The position numbers and the translations under genes were made by a program. 6,794 bases of DNA, taken from Thermodesulfatator sp. (GTDB taxonomy: Bacteria > Desulfobacterota > Thermodesulfobacteria > Thermodesulfobacteriales > Thermodesulfobacteriaceae). Below the pieces are notes generated by a model. The model did no database searches. It had not been told where the DNA came from and saw nothing but the letters and a program-made list of their open reading frames with translations. Numbering within the stretch: the stretch's first letter is position 1; each line of letters opens with the position of its first letter. The stretch is from assembly GCA_027036915.1 (NCBI GenBank), contig JALWCD010000205.1, positions 1-6,794 on the forward strand, written 5' to 3'. Positions 1 through 6,504 of the stretch are shown here, piece after piece.

Positions 1-777
1 GGGGAAAGGGGCCGCCCGGCGGGCCATCCTTACGGCGGCCCGGTCAAGCACCCGGTGGCCGGAACTCCGCACCACTTCCACCGATAAGAGTTTTCCGGTG
101 GACGAAATGACGAGCCTCAACTCCACCCGTCCCTCGTAGCCCCGCATCCGGGCCAGCCGGGGATAAAACCTCTTTTCCTTTATGCGGGAGAGGATGAGCG
201 CAAGATAGGAGGCCTTCTGCGCCTCGCGCAGGCCCTGATTCGAAACCGCGGAAGGAAGATCCGCACTCCTGGCCGAGGGACCTTTCTCCGCACTTTCCGT
301 GGAAGGTTTTTCTCCGGCCTTTGTCTTCCTTTCCGGAGAAAGATCGTTCTTTTCCTCCGTGGAGGATTCCCTGGGGAAAGATTCTTTTTTCCGGGGAAGC
401 TCTGACGGAACGGGGGCTTTTTTGAGCTCTGATCGGGGCTCAGGCCTGGATCCCTCGGGCTTTGAGGCCGACTTTGAAAGGCGGTCCTCGGGTTTTAGCG
501 GTTTCTGGAGTTTTTTGAGCTTGCGGGAGATAGCTTTTTCGGGCTCTTTTTGCGGGCTTTTCGGCGAGGTCTCGGGCCGGCCCTGGGATTTTGGGTTCGC
601 CTTTAGGCCCTCGGGGAGTTTTTCCGGGCCGTAAAGGGCAAAGGAAAGGACGACTTTTTTCTTCCCGAAGGGCCTTACCGGCGGGGCTTTCAGGGAGGAT
701 ATTTCTAGACCTAAAAGGCCAAAGTGAAGGAGAATGGATAGTAAAAGGGTGAGAAGGAGGAGGCGATTCGGGGTCAT
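1..777 (-). CDS. tonB: TonB-like energy transducer, 3' end beyond window
   Basis: This periplasm-spanning protein carries proton-motive energy from ExbB/ExbD to outer-membrane receptors. The frame stays open from the ATG at 777 to the window edge, giving 259 visible residues. Residues 4-26 form a hydrophobic anchor containing S14 and H18, the Ser-x3-His pair of TonB transmembrane helices. Residues about 35-178 are a Lys/Glu/Pro/Ser-rich linker of low complexity. From about 179 the TonB C-terminal domain begins, with FYPRLARMRGYEGRVELRL, then a VVRSSGHRVLDRAAVRMA stretch and the APFP tail where the window stops; roughly 20 more residues are expected. The start overlaps the exbD stop as ATGA, so the two are probably translationally coupled. 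It is last of the five visible genes in the leftward operon and most likely serves the receptor at its head. TolA is less likely because the C-terminal motif is TonB-type. Confidence 0.93.
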   Translation of the reverse strand, partial: MTPNRLLLLTLLLSILLHFGLLGLEISSLKAPPVRPFGKKKVVLSFALYGPEKLPEGLKANPKSQGRPETSPKSPQKEPEKAISRKLKKLQKPLKPEDRLSKSASKPEGSRPEPRSELKKAPVPSELPRKKESFPRESSTEEKNDLSPERKTKAGEKPSTESAEKGPSARSADLPSAVSNQGLREAQKASYLALILSRIKEKRFYPRLARMRGYEGRVELRLVISSTGKLLSVEVVRSSGHRVLDRAAVRMARRAAPFP

Positions 778-1181
778 GGCCTGGGGGGTTTTTCGGTGAT
801 AAGGCTTATGTTTTTCGCCCCGGCCAGCCGGGCGGCGTCCATGGCCGAGACCACCGCGGAAAGCGGCGCCCGCCGGTCGGCCTCAATGAGGACCCGTTTC
901 TCCTCAGCGGAAGAAAGTCTCCCCCGAAGGAGTTCTACCAGTTCCGGCCCCCGGGTCTTTTGCCCTTCGAAGAAGATTTCTCCGTTCCGCTTCACCTGAA
1001 GGGTAAGCGGGGCGCGGACCGCGGTTCCGCTCACCGCCCGGGGAAGTTCCAGCTCAAGCCCCTCGCGCTGCACGAAACTTGAGGTGAGAAGGAAATAGAC
1101 GAGGAGAAGAAATACGATATCGATGAGGGCCGTGAGGGGGAGACTCACCTTCGGGCTGGGCCGGGTTTTAATAATCCTCAT
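774..1181 (-). CDS. exbD: ExbD/TolR biopolymer transport protein
   Basis: This inner-membrane subunit of the proton channel energises TonB. It has 135 residues, the normal ExbD/TolR size. A short cytoplasmic N-terminus (1-13) is followed by a single membrane helix at about 14-35 that carries the essential proton-path aspartate (D21, in LPLTALIDIVFLLLVYFLL). The rest is a periplasmic domain with the usual LELPRA segment after the helix and a MDAARLAGAKNISLITE-type C-terminal motif. The start lies inside the end of exbB (14-bp overlap), preceded by a GGGAAAG-like ribosome site, and its stop overlaps the tonB start. TolR is the alternative, but the adjoining TonB and TonB-dependent receptor favour ExbD. 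Confidence 0.95.
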   Translation of the reverse strand: MRIIKTRPSPKVSLPLTALIDIVFLLLVYFLLTSSFVQREGLELELPRAVSGTAVRAPLTLQVKRNGEIFFEGQKTRGPELVELLRGRLSSAEEKRVLIEADRRAPLSAVVSAMDAARLAGAKNISLITEKPPRP

Positions 1182-1797
1182 GACGTTTTCTTTCCCGGAA
1201 GGCCTTGAGCAACACCGTGGCCGCCTCGGAGAGTTCCTGTTCTATCCGGGCCAGTCGCCCCTCAAGGTAGGATAACCCCACCATCACCGGGATGGCCACC
1301 GTAAGCCCTGCGGCCGTGGTGAGCATGGCCTCCCAGATGCCTCCGGCGAGGGCCGAGGGGGTAACCCGCGACCCCAGGGCCTCCACGGTCTGAAAGGCCT
1401 TGATCATACCGATCACGGTGCCGAGAAGTCCGAGAAGCGGGGCCAGGTTCCCGATGAGGGCAAGCAACCCGAAATAGCGCGAAAGGCGGGAGAGCTCCCT
1501 TTCCGCGGCCGAGGCGAGCAAACGCTCCACGGTTTCCGGGTCGGCAAGGCCCAGGGAAAGCCCCTCGTAAAGAAAGTGTCCCAGAAGGCCCCCGCTTCGG
1601 GCGGACTCCCGGCGGGCCCCCTCAAGGTCCCCGGAGAGCACCCTTTCCGCCACCCTCTCCACCAGTTCCCGATCCCGGGGCAGGGCCCGGTGGAGCCGGA
1701 TCAGTCTTTCCAGGAACACGGCCAGCCCCAGCACCGAGCACCCCAGAAGGGGCCACATCAGGACCCCGCCCTTCTCGACCACCCACCACAGGTTCAT
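1168..1797 (-). CDS. exbB: ExbB/TolQ/MotA-family proton channel
   Basis: This pentamer-forming inner-membrane channel, with ExbD, converts the proton gradient into work by TonB. It has 209 residues and three predicted membrane helices at about 11-33, 109-133 and 150-178, with a cytoplasmic domain between the first two. The family signatures are clear: an APLLGLLGTVIGMI segment (119-132) and GIWEAMLTTAAGLTVAIP (153-170). E156, T127 and T161 match in context E. coli ExbB E176, T148 and T181, which line the channel. The start ATG has a GGGAGGA ribosome site 6 bp upstream, and no other start codon lies in frame before the upstream stop. It overlaps exbD by 14 bp and follows the DUF4198 gene after 76 bp. 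Confidence 0.96.
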   Translation of the reverse strand: MNLWWVVEKGGVLMWPLLGCSVLGLAVFLERLIRLHRALPRDRELVERVAERVLSGDLEGARRESARSGGLLGHFLYEGLSLGLADPETVERLLASAAERELSRLSRYFGLLALIGNLAPLLGLLGTVIGMIKAFQTVEALGSRVTPSALAGGIWEAMLTTAAGLTVAIPVMVGLSYLEGRLARIEQELSEAATVLLKAFRERKRHEDY

Positions 1798-1873
1798 CCT
1801 GAATCCTCCCGGCCCATGGTCAGGCTCAGATTGTACCTCCTATCTTGCCGCTCCGGGAGAAGAGTAGCCGGCC
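1798..1873 (-). other. Intercistronic leader before exbB with a second Shine-Dalgarno
   Basis: This 76-bp gap is the largest between genes of the leftward operon. Read on the minus strand it contains a perfect AGGAGGT (1841-1835) far upstream of exbB, then the GGGAGGA that serves exbB (1810-1804). An 8-codon reading frame (1817-1794, encoding MGREDSG) ends in a TGA overlapping the exbB ATG. The AGGAGGT lies 17 bp from that mini-frame's ATG, which is too far for efficient use. No strong stem followed by a T run is visible, so I see no intrinsic terminator; readthrough into exbB is expected. Its role is unknown. Confidence 0.4.
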
Positions 1874-2599
1874 TTACGGTCGGATCTCGAAGGTGAGGGT
1901 CGCGGAGAAATCGATCTTGTGGTTGCAGACGATCATCCATATCCCCGGTTTTTCGATCTTGATGCGGGCCAGACCCCGGGAGTCGCTGCGCACGATCACC
2001 GGGAAGGGATCTTTTTCCGACCAGTAACCGGCATAGGTGGCGTAAACGAAGGTGGAAAGGGGTCGGCCCTCGAAGAGAATCCTCACCGGGAAGTAGTCTC
2101 CGGGGCGCACCTTCGCCGGATTTGCAAGGGGTACGATCTCCAGACGCTGTCCCAGGATGCGGTCCGGTCGTCCCCGGTCGGATCGTCCCGAAACGAGAAG
2201 AGCCTTGGCGAACTTCCCGGAGGGAACGCTTTTCGGAGTACCCTTCCTCACCCGGCTCACTCCCACCACGTAAAGCCCTTCCTCCTCAAGGGACACGAAG
2301 GCCGCAAGATGGCCGTGGCGTGGGGAAGGCCGGTCGCCTTCCATGCGGGGTCTTTTTTCTATCCTTTTTACCGGGATGTTCTTTCCGGAAGGTGTGAGGA
2401 CCAGGAAGCGGCTGAGGCTTTCCGGAGGCAACATGAGATCCTCGTGGGGAAAATTGTGCCCGAACATGACCCGGATCTCGGCTGTGGCTTTCGCCGGAAG
2501 ATAGAACGAGGGGAGATAGAGCCAGAGATCATGCCCCCGGGCGGAAGCCACTCCCCACAGAAAAAGGAACACCGCGCCTAAAAACACTTTTTTCTTCAT
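1874..2599 (-). CDS. DUF4198 (COG5266, NikK-type) periplasmic protein
   Basis: This secreted protein belongs to the DUF4198 family, many members of which sit beside nickel or cobalt transporters and are described as their periplasmic components. It has 241 residues. Residues 1-20 form a signal peptide (KKK, hydrophobic core, then VASA), so the mature protein starts near RGHDLWLYLP, the usual family opening with a His close to the N-terminus (H23). Other possible ligands are H48 and H52 (in GHNFPHEDL), H95, H97, C225 and H227. The end, with GIWMIVCNHK and then ATLTFEI, also fits the family. The frame extends 24 codons further upstream, but the start at 2599 is chosen because it gives a clean signal peptide and has AGGAGGG 7 bp before it. 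It lies 26 bp after the receptor gene. Family assignment is by pattern; the metal-binding role is inferred. Confidence 0.8.
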   Translation of the reverse strand: MKKKVFLGAVFLFLWGVASARGHDLWLYLPSFYLPAKATAEIRVMFGHNFPHEDLMLPPESLSRFLVLTPSGKNIPVKRIEKRPRMEGDRPSPRHGHLAAFVSLEEEGLYVVGVSRVRKGTPKSVPSGKFAKALLVSGRSDRGRPDRILGQRLEIVPLANPAKVRPGDYFPVRILFEGRPLSTFVYATYAGYWSEKDPFPVIVRSDSRGLARIKIEKPGIWMIVCNHKIDFSATLTFEIRP

Positions 2600-2606
2600 G
2601 GTCTTT

Positions 2607-2613
2607 CCCTCCT
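2607..2613 (-). promoter_or_regulatory. Ribosome binding site deciding the DUF4198 start
   Basis: AGGAGGG on the minus strand lies 7 bp before the ATG at 2599. It supports that start over the longer frame opening at 2671, which would overlap the receptor gene and bury the signal peptide behind a charged extension. Confidence 0.85.
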
Positions 2614-2625
2614 TTTTGGGATTTT

Positions 2626-4530
2626 TTACCAGTCCATGGAGAGGCGCACGAGCCAGGTGGCGCCCCACCATTCCCGGTCCGGTTCCCCGTAATCGGAGTC
2701 GAAGATGTTGTTGCCTTCAAGCGAGAGCCTGGCTGCCCCCAGGTGCTTGATGAGTTTGAGATCCACCAGGGAATAGCTGCGGGTCTCCTCGGTGTTTTCC
2801 GGGTCCGTGTACATCTCGCTTACGAACTGGAAACCGAGATCCAGGGTGAGCCCCAGCCCGGGATGTTTCAGCACCAGGTGGGAGGCCAGGTTGTGATGGG
2901 GCACGAAGGTCAGCTCCTTTCCGGTGTCCCGGTCTTCGGTATCGGTGTAAGTATAGGAGAGATTGAGAAAAGCGCGTTCTTTCAGGATCTCCATTTTGAG
3001 GGCGGTCTCGATTCCCTGGGTGTAGGCCTTGCGGGCATTGCGAAAGGTGCGGATTTTCTCGGCGGTGCCGTCCTGATCGATGTCCCGGTAGGTGTAGTAG
3101 CGGATGATCATGTCGCGGACGTCGTTACGAAAGAGGGTAAAACTCACGTGGAACCTTTCTCCCCAGTCTTTTTCGAGCCCCAGGGAATATCCCCAGGAGG
3201 TTTCGGCTTCGAGATCCGGATTGGAGACGTAAAAATAGTCTCCGTGGGGATAGGGTTCGGTGTAGAAGGCCTGGCGGATGGTGGGAGCCTTGAATCCCCG
3301 ACCCACGGAGCCCCGGATGCGAACCCCGGAGGCCATCTTCCAGAGGAATCCCACCTTGGGACACACCTCGGTACCGTAAACCGAGTGATGATCGAGACGG
3401 GCCCCGAGGTAAAGGTTCAGGGGAAGATCCCAGGCCTCCTCTATCTCGTCCTGAACGTAAAGGCTGGTTATGTCCATTTTGCGATGGGAAAAGGTATAGT
3501 CCAGCTCTTCGTTTCGGTATTCGCCACCCAGGGTTATAAGGTGCCGGTCTCCCACAGGGTGGAGATAACGGGCCTCGATTACGCGGTAATACATGTCTCC
3601 CCGGTAAAGGGCGTAGGGATAAGGATCGGACCCGCGGCTTTCCCCTTTGAACTTCCAGTCGTAGTAGTAGGCCCTGAGCGTGAGTTCCGCATCTTCGGGG
3701 AGAAGGAGTTTTACGTAAGGAGAGAAACGATATTTCCAGCCCTTCTGTTCCATGTAGGTATCCCGGGTGCGATAATCCCTTTCGCGGATCTCTTCCTGGG
3801 CCTCAATTTTAAGGCCCAGCTTCACGTTCGGCCGGAGGTCGTAGGTGAGACGGGTGATGAGGGTCTTGCGTTCATAGTCCTCATCCCGGCTGCTGCGCAC
3901 TCCGTAGGCCCCCATCTCCGAGGCCTCCCGGGCCGCCTGGAGGAGCACTCCGTAGTGGCCCTCCCGGGTGCCCCAGTAGAGGGATTCCAGGTTGGTGTCG
4001 TAGCTCCCGTAACCCGCGGAAAAGCCGTAGGTGGGTCTTTCCGGCACCTCCCGGGTGATGATGTTCACCACTCCGGCCAGGGCGTCGCTTCCGTAGAGGA
4101 CCGAACTCGGCCCGCGCACCACCTCTATGCGCTCGATGAGGGCCGGGGGAATCTGGTTGAGACCTATGCCGGAATCCCCCATACCTTCGCCCCTCACCCT
4201 TTCTCCGTCCACCAGGATCAGACCGTAGCCCTCGTTGAAGGAAAGTCCCCGGATGAGGGAGCGCCAGGCGGTAATACCCGGGGCGTCCTCGTCCCGGATG
4301 AAGATTCCGGGAAGATACCGCAGAAGGTCGCTTACGGTCTGGGCGCTTGAGCGTTCGATTTCCTCCCGGGTGATTACCGAGGCCTCGAAGGGAAGATCTT
4401 CAAGAGGATGGGGCGTGCGGGTGGCCGTGACCACCACTTCCCCTTTCTCTTCGGGAAAACCCCTTCCCGAAAAGAAGAACAGAAGGACCACCGCCACCAC
4501 TCCGATGAACCACCATCGACCGTCTCTCAT
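2626..4530 (-). CDS. TonB-dependent outer-membrane receptor (BtuB/CirA/heme-receptor type)
   Basis: This gated outer-membrane beta-barrel imports a scarce ligand such as a metal chelate, heme or cobalamin, using energy from TonB. It has 634 residues. A signal peptide covers about 1-26. A TonB box, EVVVTATR (31-38), opens the mature protein. The plug domain runs about 40-160 with LLRYLPGI, LVDGERV (106-112) and IERIEVVRGP followed by SSVLYGSDALAGVVNIIT (132-159). The barrel fills the rest and ends in an aromatic residue (W634), as expected for barrel assembly. FKAP (413-416) and NPDL (437-440) flank H429, an arrangement known from heme receptors, although FKAP and NPDL boxes also occur in cobalamin receptors. 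A DIDQDG loop (483-488) could bind calcium. The start has AGGAGG 8 bp upstream. It heads the operon that also supplies its own ExbB/ExbD/TonB. Substrate is not determined. Confidence 0.95.
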   Translation of the reverse strand: MRDGRWWFIGVVAVVLLFFFSGRGFPEEKGEVVVTATRTPHPLEDLPFEASVITREEIERSSAQTVSDLLRYLPGIFIRDEDAPGITAWRSLIRGLSFNEGYGLILVDGERVRGEGMGDSGIGLNQIPPALIERIEVVRGPSSVLYGSDALAGVVNIITREVPERPTYGFSAGYGSYDTNLESLYWGTREGHYGVLLQAAREASEMGAYGVRSSRDEDYERKTLITRLTYDLRPNVKLGLKIEAQEEIRERDYRTRDTYMEQKGWKYRFSPYVKLLLPEDAELTLRAYYYDWKFKGESRGSDPYPYALYRGDMYYRVIEARYLHPVGDRHLITLGGEYRNEELDYTFSHRKMDITSLYVQDEIEEAWDLPLNLYLGARLDHHSVYGTEVCPKVGFLWKMASGVRIRGSVGRGFKAPTIRQAFYTEPYPHGDYFYVSNPDLEAETSWGYSLGLEKDWGERFHVSFTLFRNDVRDMIIRYYTYRDIDQDGTAEKIRTFRNARKAYTQGIETALKMEILKERAFLNLSYTYTDTEDRDTGKELTFVPHHNLASHLVLKHPGLGLTLDLGFQFVSEMYTDPENTEETRSYSLVDLKLIKHLGAARLSLEGNNIFDSDYGEPDREWWGATWLVRLSMDW

Positions 4531-4572
4531 GAGGCGCCCCTCCTTTTGTGATATTTTTTATAATTTCGTGCT

Positions 4573-4600
4573 ACTATAACTACCAGAGGATACGTGTCAA
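4573..4600 (-). promoter_or_regulatory. Sigma70-type promoter of the receptor-exbBD-tonB operon
   Basis: On the minus strand TTGACA (4600-4595) is followed after 16 bp by TATAGT (4578-4573): a perfect -35 box and a 5-of-6 match at -10. Transcription would begin near 4566, giving a leader of about 36 nt with the AGGAGGGG ribosome site at 4544-4537. The -35 box lies inside the inverted repeat at 4593-4621, so a bound regulator would block RNA polymerase. Confidence 0.75.
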
Positions 4601-4621
4601 GTTTTTAAAAATAGTAACACG
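4593..4621. promoter_or_regulatory. Candidate NikR-type operator in the divergent promoter region
   Basis: On the plus strand the site reads GTGTCAA, 13 bp, GTAACAC, framed by C and G, so that CGTGT and ACACG are perfect inverted arms. The 13-bp spacer is nearly pure A/T with a T5A5 core. From memory, the NikR consensus in Desulfovibrio-type bacteria is GTGTTAC-N13/14-GTAACAC. One half here is a perfect match, the other is 5 of 7, and the spacing is exact. It covers the -35 box of the leftward promoter and lies 38 bp before the rightward start codon. Nickel-dependent repression is inferred from the motif and from the DUF4198 gene; no nikR gene is in the window. Confidence 0.55.
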
Positions 4622-4640
4622 ATGAAGAGGGATCGAAGAT

Positions 4641-4647
4641 GTGTTAA
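4641..4647 (+). promoter_or_regulatory. Extra operator half-site before the chelatase genes
   Basis: GTGTTAA repeats the half-site sequence of the operator at 4593-4621. With the TAACAC at 4615-4620 it makes a perfect 6-bp inverted repeat (TAACAC, 20 bp, GTGTTA), but in the outward-facing arrangement and with a different spacing. It has no inward-facing partner 13-14 bp further on. It could be a weak second contact for a tetrameric regulator or chance in an AT-rich stretch. Confidence 0.3.
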
Positions 4648-4659
4648 TAAAGAGGGGCT

Positions 4660-6504
4660 ATGCGGCTTTATCCCTTCTCGGCCATTGTTGGGCAGGAGGA
4701 GATGAAGCTTGCCCTCAAGCTCTGCGCGGTGAACCCGCGGCTTTCGGGGGTGCTCCTTTCCGGAGAAAAGGGCACGGGCAAGTCCACCGCCGCCCGGGCG
4801 CTTTCCCGCCTCATCGAAGGCCCTTTTGTGAACCTTCCCCTCTCGGTAACCGAGGAACGCCTGACCGGTCACCTTTGCCTGGAGGAGGCCCTAAAGCACG
4901 GGCGAAGGGTCTTTGTTCCCGGGCTTTTGGCTCAGGCCGAGGGCGGAGTGCTTTATGTGGACGAGATCAATCTTCTACCTCCCTCCATCGTCTCCCTTCT
5001 TCTTTCCGCCGCCGAGTCCGGGCGCTTCCTCCTTATCGGTTCCATGAATCCCGAGGAGGGTCTCCTCTCCCCGCAACTCCTTGACCGTTTCGGTCTCTAT
5101 GTGGAAGTCTCGGCCGAAAGGGACCCGAGCCTGCGGGTTGAGATCCTGAGACGGCGTCTCCTCTGGGAGATGGATCCCGAGAGTTTTGAAAAGAGCTTTG
5201 CGGAGGAGGAAAGGGGGCTCCGTGAGGAAATCTTAAAGGCCCGGAGGTTGCTTTCCGGGGTGAGGATTTCGGGCTATCTTCGGGCCCTCATGGCCCGGCT
5301 TGCGCTTGAGGCCGCCGCGGCCGGTCACCGGGCGGAGATCTTTCTTTTAGAGGCCGTCCGGGCGCAGGCGGCCCTTGCGGGCCGCTCCGAGGCCACGCCG
5401 GAGGATCTTGAGGCTGTGGCCGAACTGGTTCTCGCCCACCGGAGACGGGAAAGATCACGGAAAAGTCCCCGGCCCGAAAATAAACCCGGGGAGGAAAACA
5501 ATGAAGACCGTAAACCCCCTCAGGAGCATTCCTTCCCGAAGAAAAAAGAACCCCCTGGCGGTCCTTCTCCGGAGGCGCCGGCCGAGGGTCAGGATAGAGG
5601 AGAGAGGCGTAGCGAGACCGAAATGGCTGAACCCGAGGAGGTAAGGCCCGAAGAGGGCGAGGACAAAGTCTTTTCCGTGGGAAAGATCTTTCGGGTGAGG
5701 GAGTTTAGCGGCCAGCGCGAACGGCTTAAGCCGGTTGAGATTTTCGGTAAGAGATCTAAGGGATATTCCCTTACCGGAAGGGGATATTTCGTAAGGGCTG
5801 TCCCATATAGGGGGGAGGGGGAGATCGCCTTTATCCCCACGGTTCTTTCGGCGGCCTTAAAACAGAGGATCCGCGGGGGTGGTCCTGGAAGGCTGATTAT
5901 CCGTAAGGAGGATCTGCGGGCCAGGCTCAAGCTGGTGAGAAGCGCTCGCCTCGTGGTCTTCTGTGTGGACGGTTCGGGTTCCATGGCCGCCGAGGCCCGC
6001 ATGCGGGAAACCAAGGGGGCCATCATGAGCCTCCTCCTTTCGGCCTATCAAAAACGCGACCGGGTGGCCCTTATGGTGTTTCGCGGGGATAAGGCCCGGA
6101 TGGTCCTTCCGCCCACCAATTCCGTGGATCGGGCCGCAAGGGTCCTTGCGGAGCTTGCGGTGGGAGGCTCAACCCCGCTTCCCGACGCCCTTAACGAACT
6201 TTATCGGTGGCTTGCAGATCTACGCCGCAAAGATTCCCGTATTCTCACCACTGTTATTCTCATCACCGACGGCCGGGGCAATGTGAGCCTTACCGGTAAA
6301 CCGCCGCGGGAGGAGATCGAAACTCTGGCCGGAAGACTGGCCGCGGACTTTCCCGAGGTGGAATTCGTGGTGGTGGACACCGAGACCGGATCGGTGAGGC
6401 TCGAGATGGCCCGAAGACTCGCCGAGCTTCTCTCCGCCCGCTACTTTACCCCCGAGGCCCTCCGGGCCGATAGACTTTACGAGATTGCGAGAGGTGAAAC
6501 ATGA
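4660..6504 (+). CDS. Magnesium/cobalt-chelatase D-type subunit (AAA+ and VWA)
   Basis: This is the D-type partner of an ATP-driven chelatase that acts with an I-type AAA+ ring and a large CobN/ChlH-type catalytic subunit on tetrapyrroles. It has 614 residues. The N-terminal AAA+ domain has Walker A GEKGTGKS (35-42), an [14 protein letters not shown] insert, Walker B LYVDEIN (98-104), sensor 1 in GSMNPEEG (127-134) and an LLDRFG arginine-finger region (140-145). A helical lid follows (about 199-260), then an acidic, Pro/Lys-rich linker (261-336), then a VWA domain with a complete MIDAS: DGSGSM (D437, S439, S441), T505 in [10 protein letters not shown] and D537 in ITDGRGN. The Walker motifs are intact, unlike those of many photosynthetic D subunits. 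The ATG is the only in-frame start after a stop at 4648; its GAGG site is close, 4 bp away. No convincing -35/-10 pair was found for it. Metal and substrate are not determined. Confidence 0.88.
   Translation: MRLYPFSAIVGQEEMKLALKLCAVNPRLSGVLLSGEKGTGKSTAARALSRLIEGPFVNLPLSVTEERLTGHLCLEEALKHGRRVFVPGLLAQAEGGVLYVDEINLLPPSIVSLLLSAAESGRFLLIGSMNPEEGLLSPQLLDRFGLYVEVSAERDPSLRVEILRRRLLWEMDPESFEKSFAEEERGLREEILKARRLLSGVRISGYLRALMARLALEAAAAGHRAEIFLLEAVRAQAALAGRSEATPEDLEAVAELVLAHRRRERSRKSPRPENKPGEENNEDRKPPQEHSFPKKKEPPGGPSPEAPAEGQDRGERRSETEMAEPEEVRPEEGEDKVFSVGKIFRVREFSGQRERLKPVEIFGKRSKGYSLTGRGYFVRAVPYRGEGEIAFIPTVLSAALKQRIRGGGPGRLIIRKEDLRARLKLVRSARLVVFCVDGSGSMAAEARMRETKGAIMSLLLSAYQKRDRVALMVFRGDKARMVLPPTNSVDRAARVLAELAVGGSTPLPDALNELYRWLADLRRKDSRILTTVILITDGRGNVSLTGKPPREEIETLAGRLAADFPEVEFVVVDTETGSVRLEMARRLAELLSARYFTPEALRADRLYEIARGET

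Noticed and set aside
299..634. A plus-strand Ser/Phe/Gly-rich frame of 111 codons
   Set aside because: It is the complement of the TonB Lys/Glu/Pro linker; the minus-strand frame is open across it and belongs to a recognised family.
2600..2671. A longer N-terminus for the DUF4198 protein starting at 2671
   Set aside because: It would overlap the receptor's end by 46 bp and put a charged extension before the signal peptide, while the start at 2599 has its own strong ribosome site.
2743..4350. A 535-codon open frame on the plus strand, antisense to the receptor gene
   Set aside because: It is a shadow of the GC-biased third codon positions of the receptor. The minus-strand product has a signal peptide, TonB box, plug motifs and barrel end; the plus-strand translation is Gly/Val-rich with no recognisable domain and no credible ribosome site.
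4559..4564. A perfect TATAAT on the plus strand as the -10 of the chelatase genes
   Set aside because: The region 16-18 bp upstream (around 4535-4542) is C-rich and has no -35 resemblance, and there is no TG extension; it may be part of the generally AT-rich stretch.
4531..4620. A Fur box controlling the receptor operon
   Set aside because: No GATAAT-type repeats are present; the only clear dyad is the GTGT/ACAC one with a 13-bp spacer.
4531..4659. A cobalamin riboswitch in the divergent gap, considered because of the BtuB-like receptor and chelatase genes
   Set aside because: The gap is only 129 bp and the leftward leader about 36 nt, too short for the roughly 200-nt element, and no B12-box-like sequence was seen.
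4622..4702. A small upstream frame beginning ATGAAGAGG that overlaps the D-type chelatase start
   Set aside because: No ribosome site precedes it and its product is an Arg/Lys-rich string with no known pattern; it runs out of frame into the real gene.
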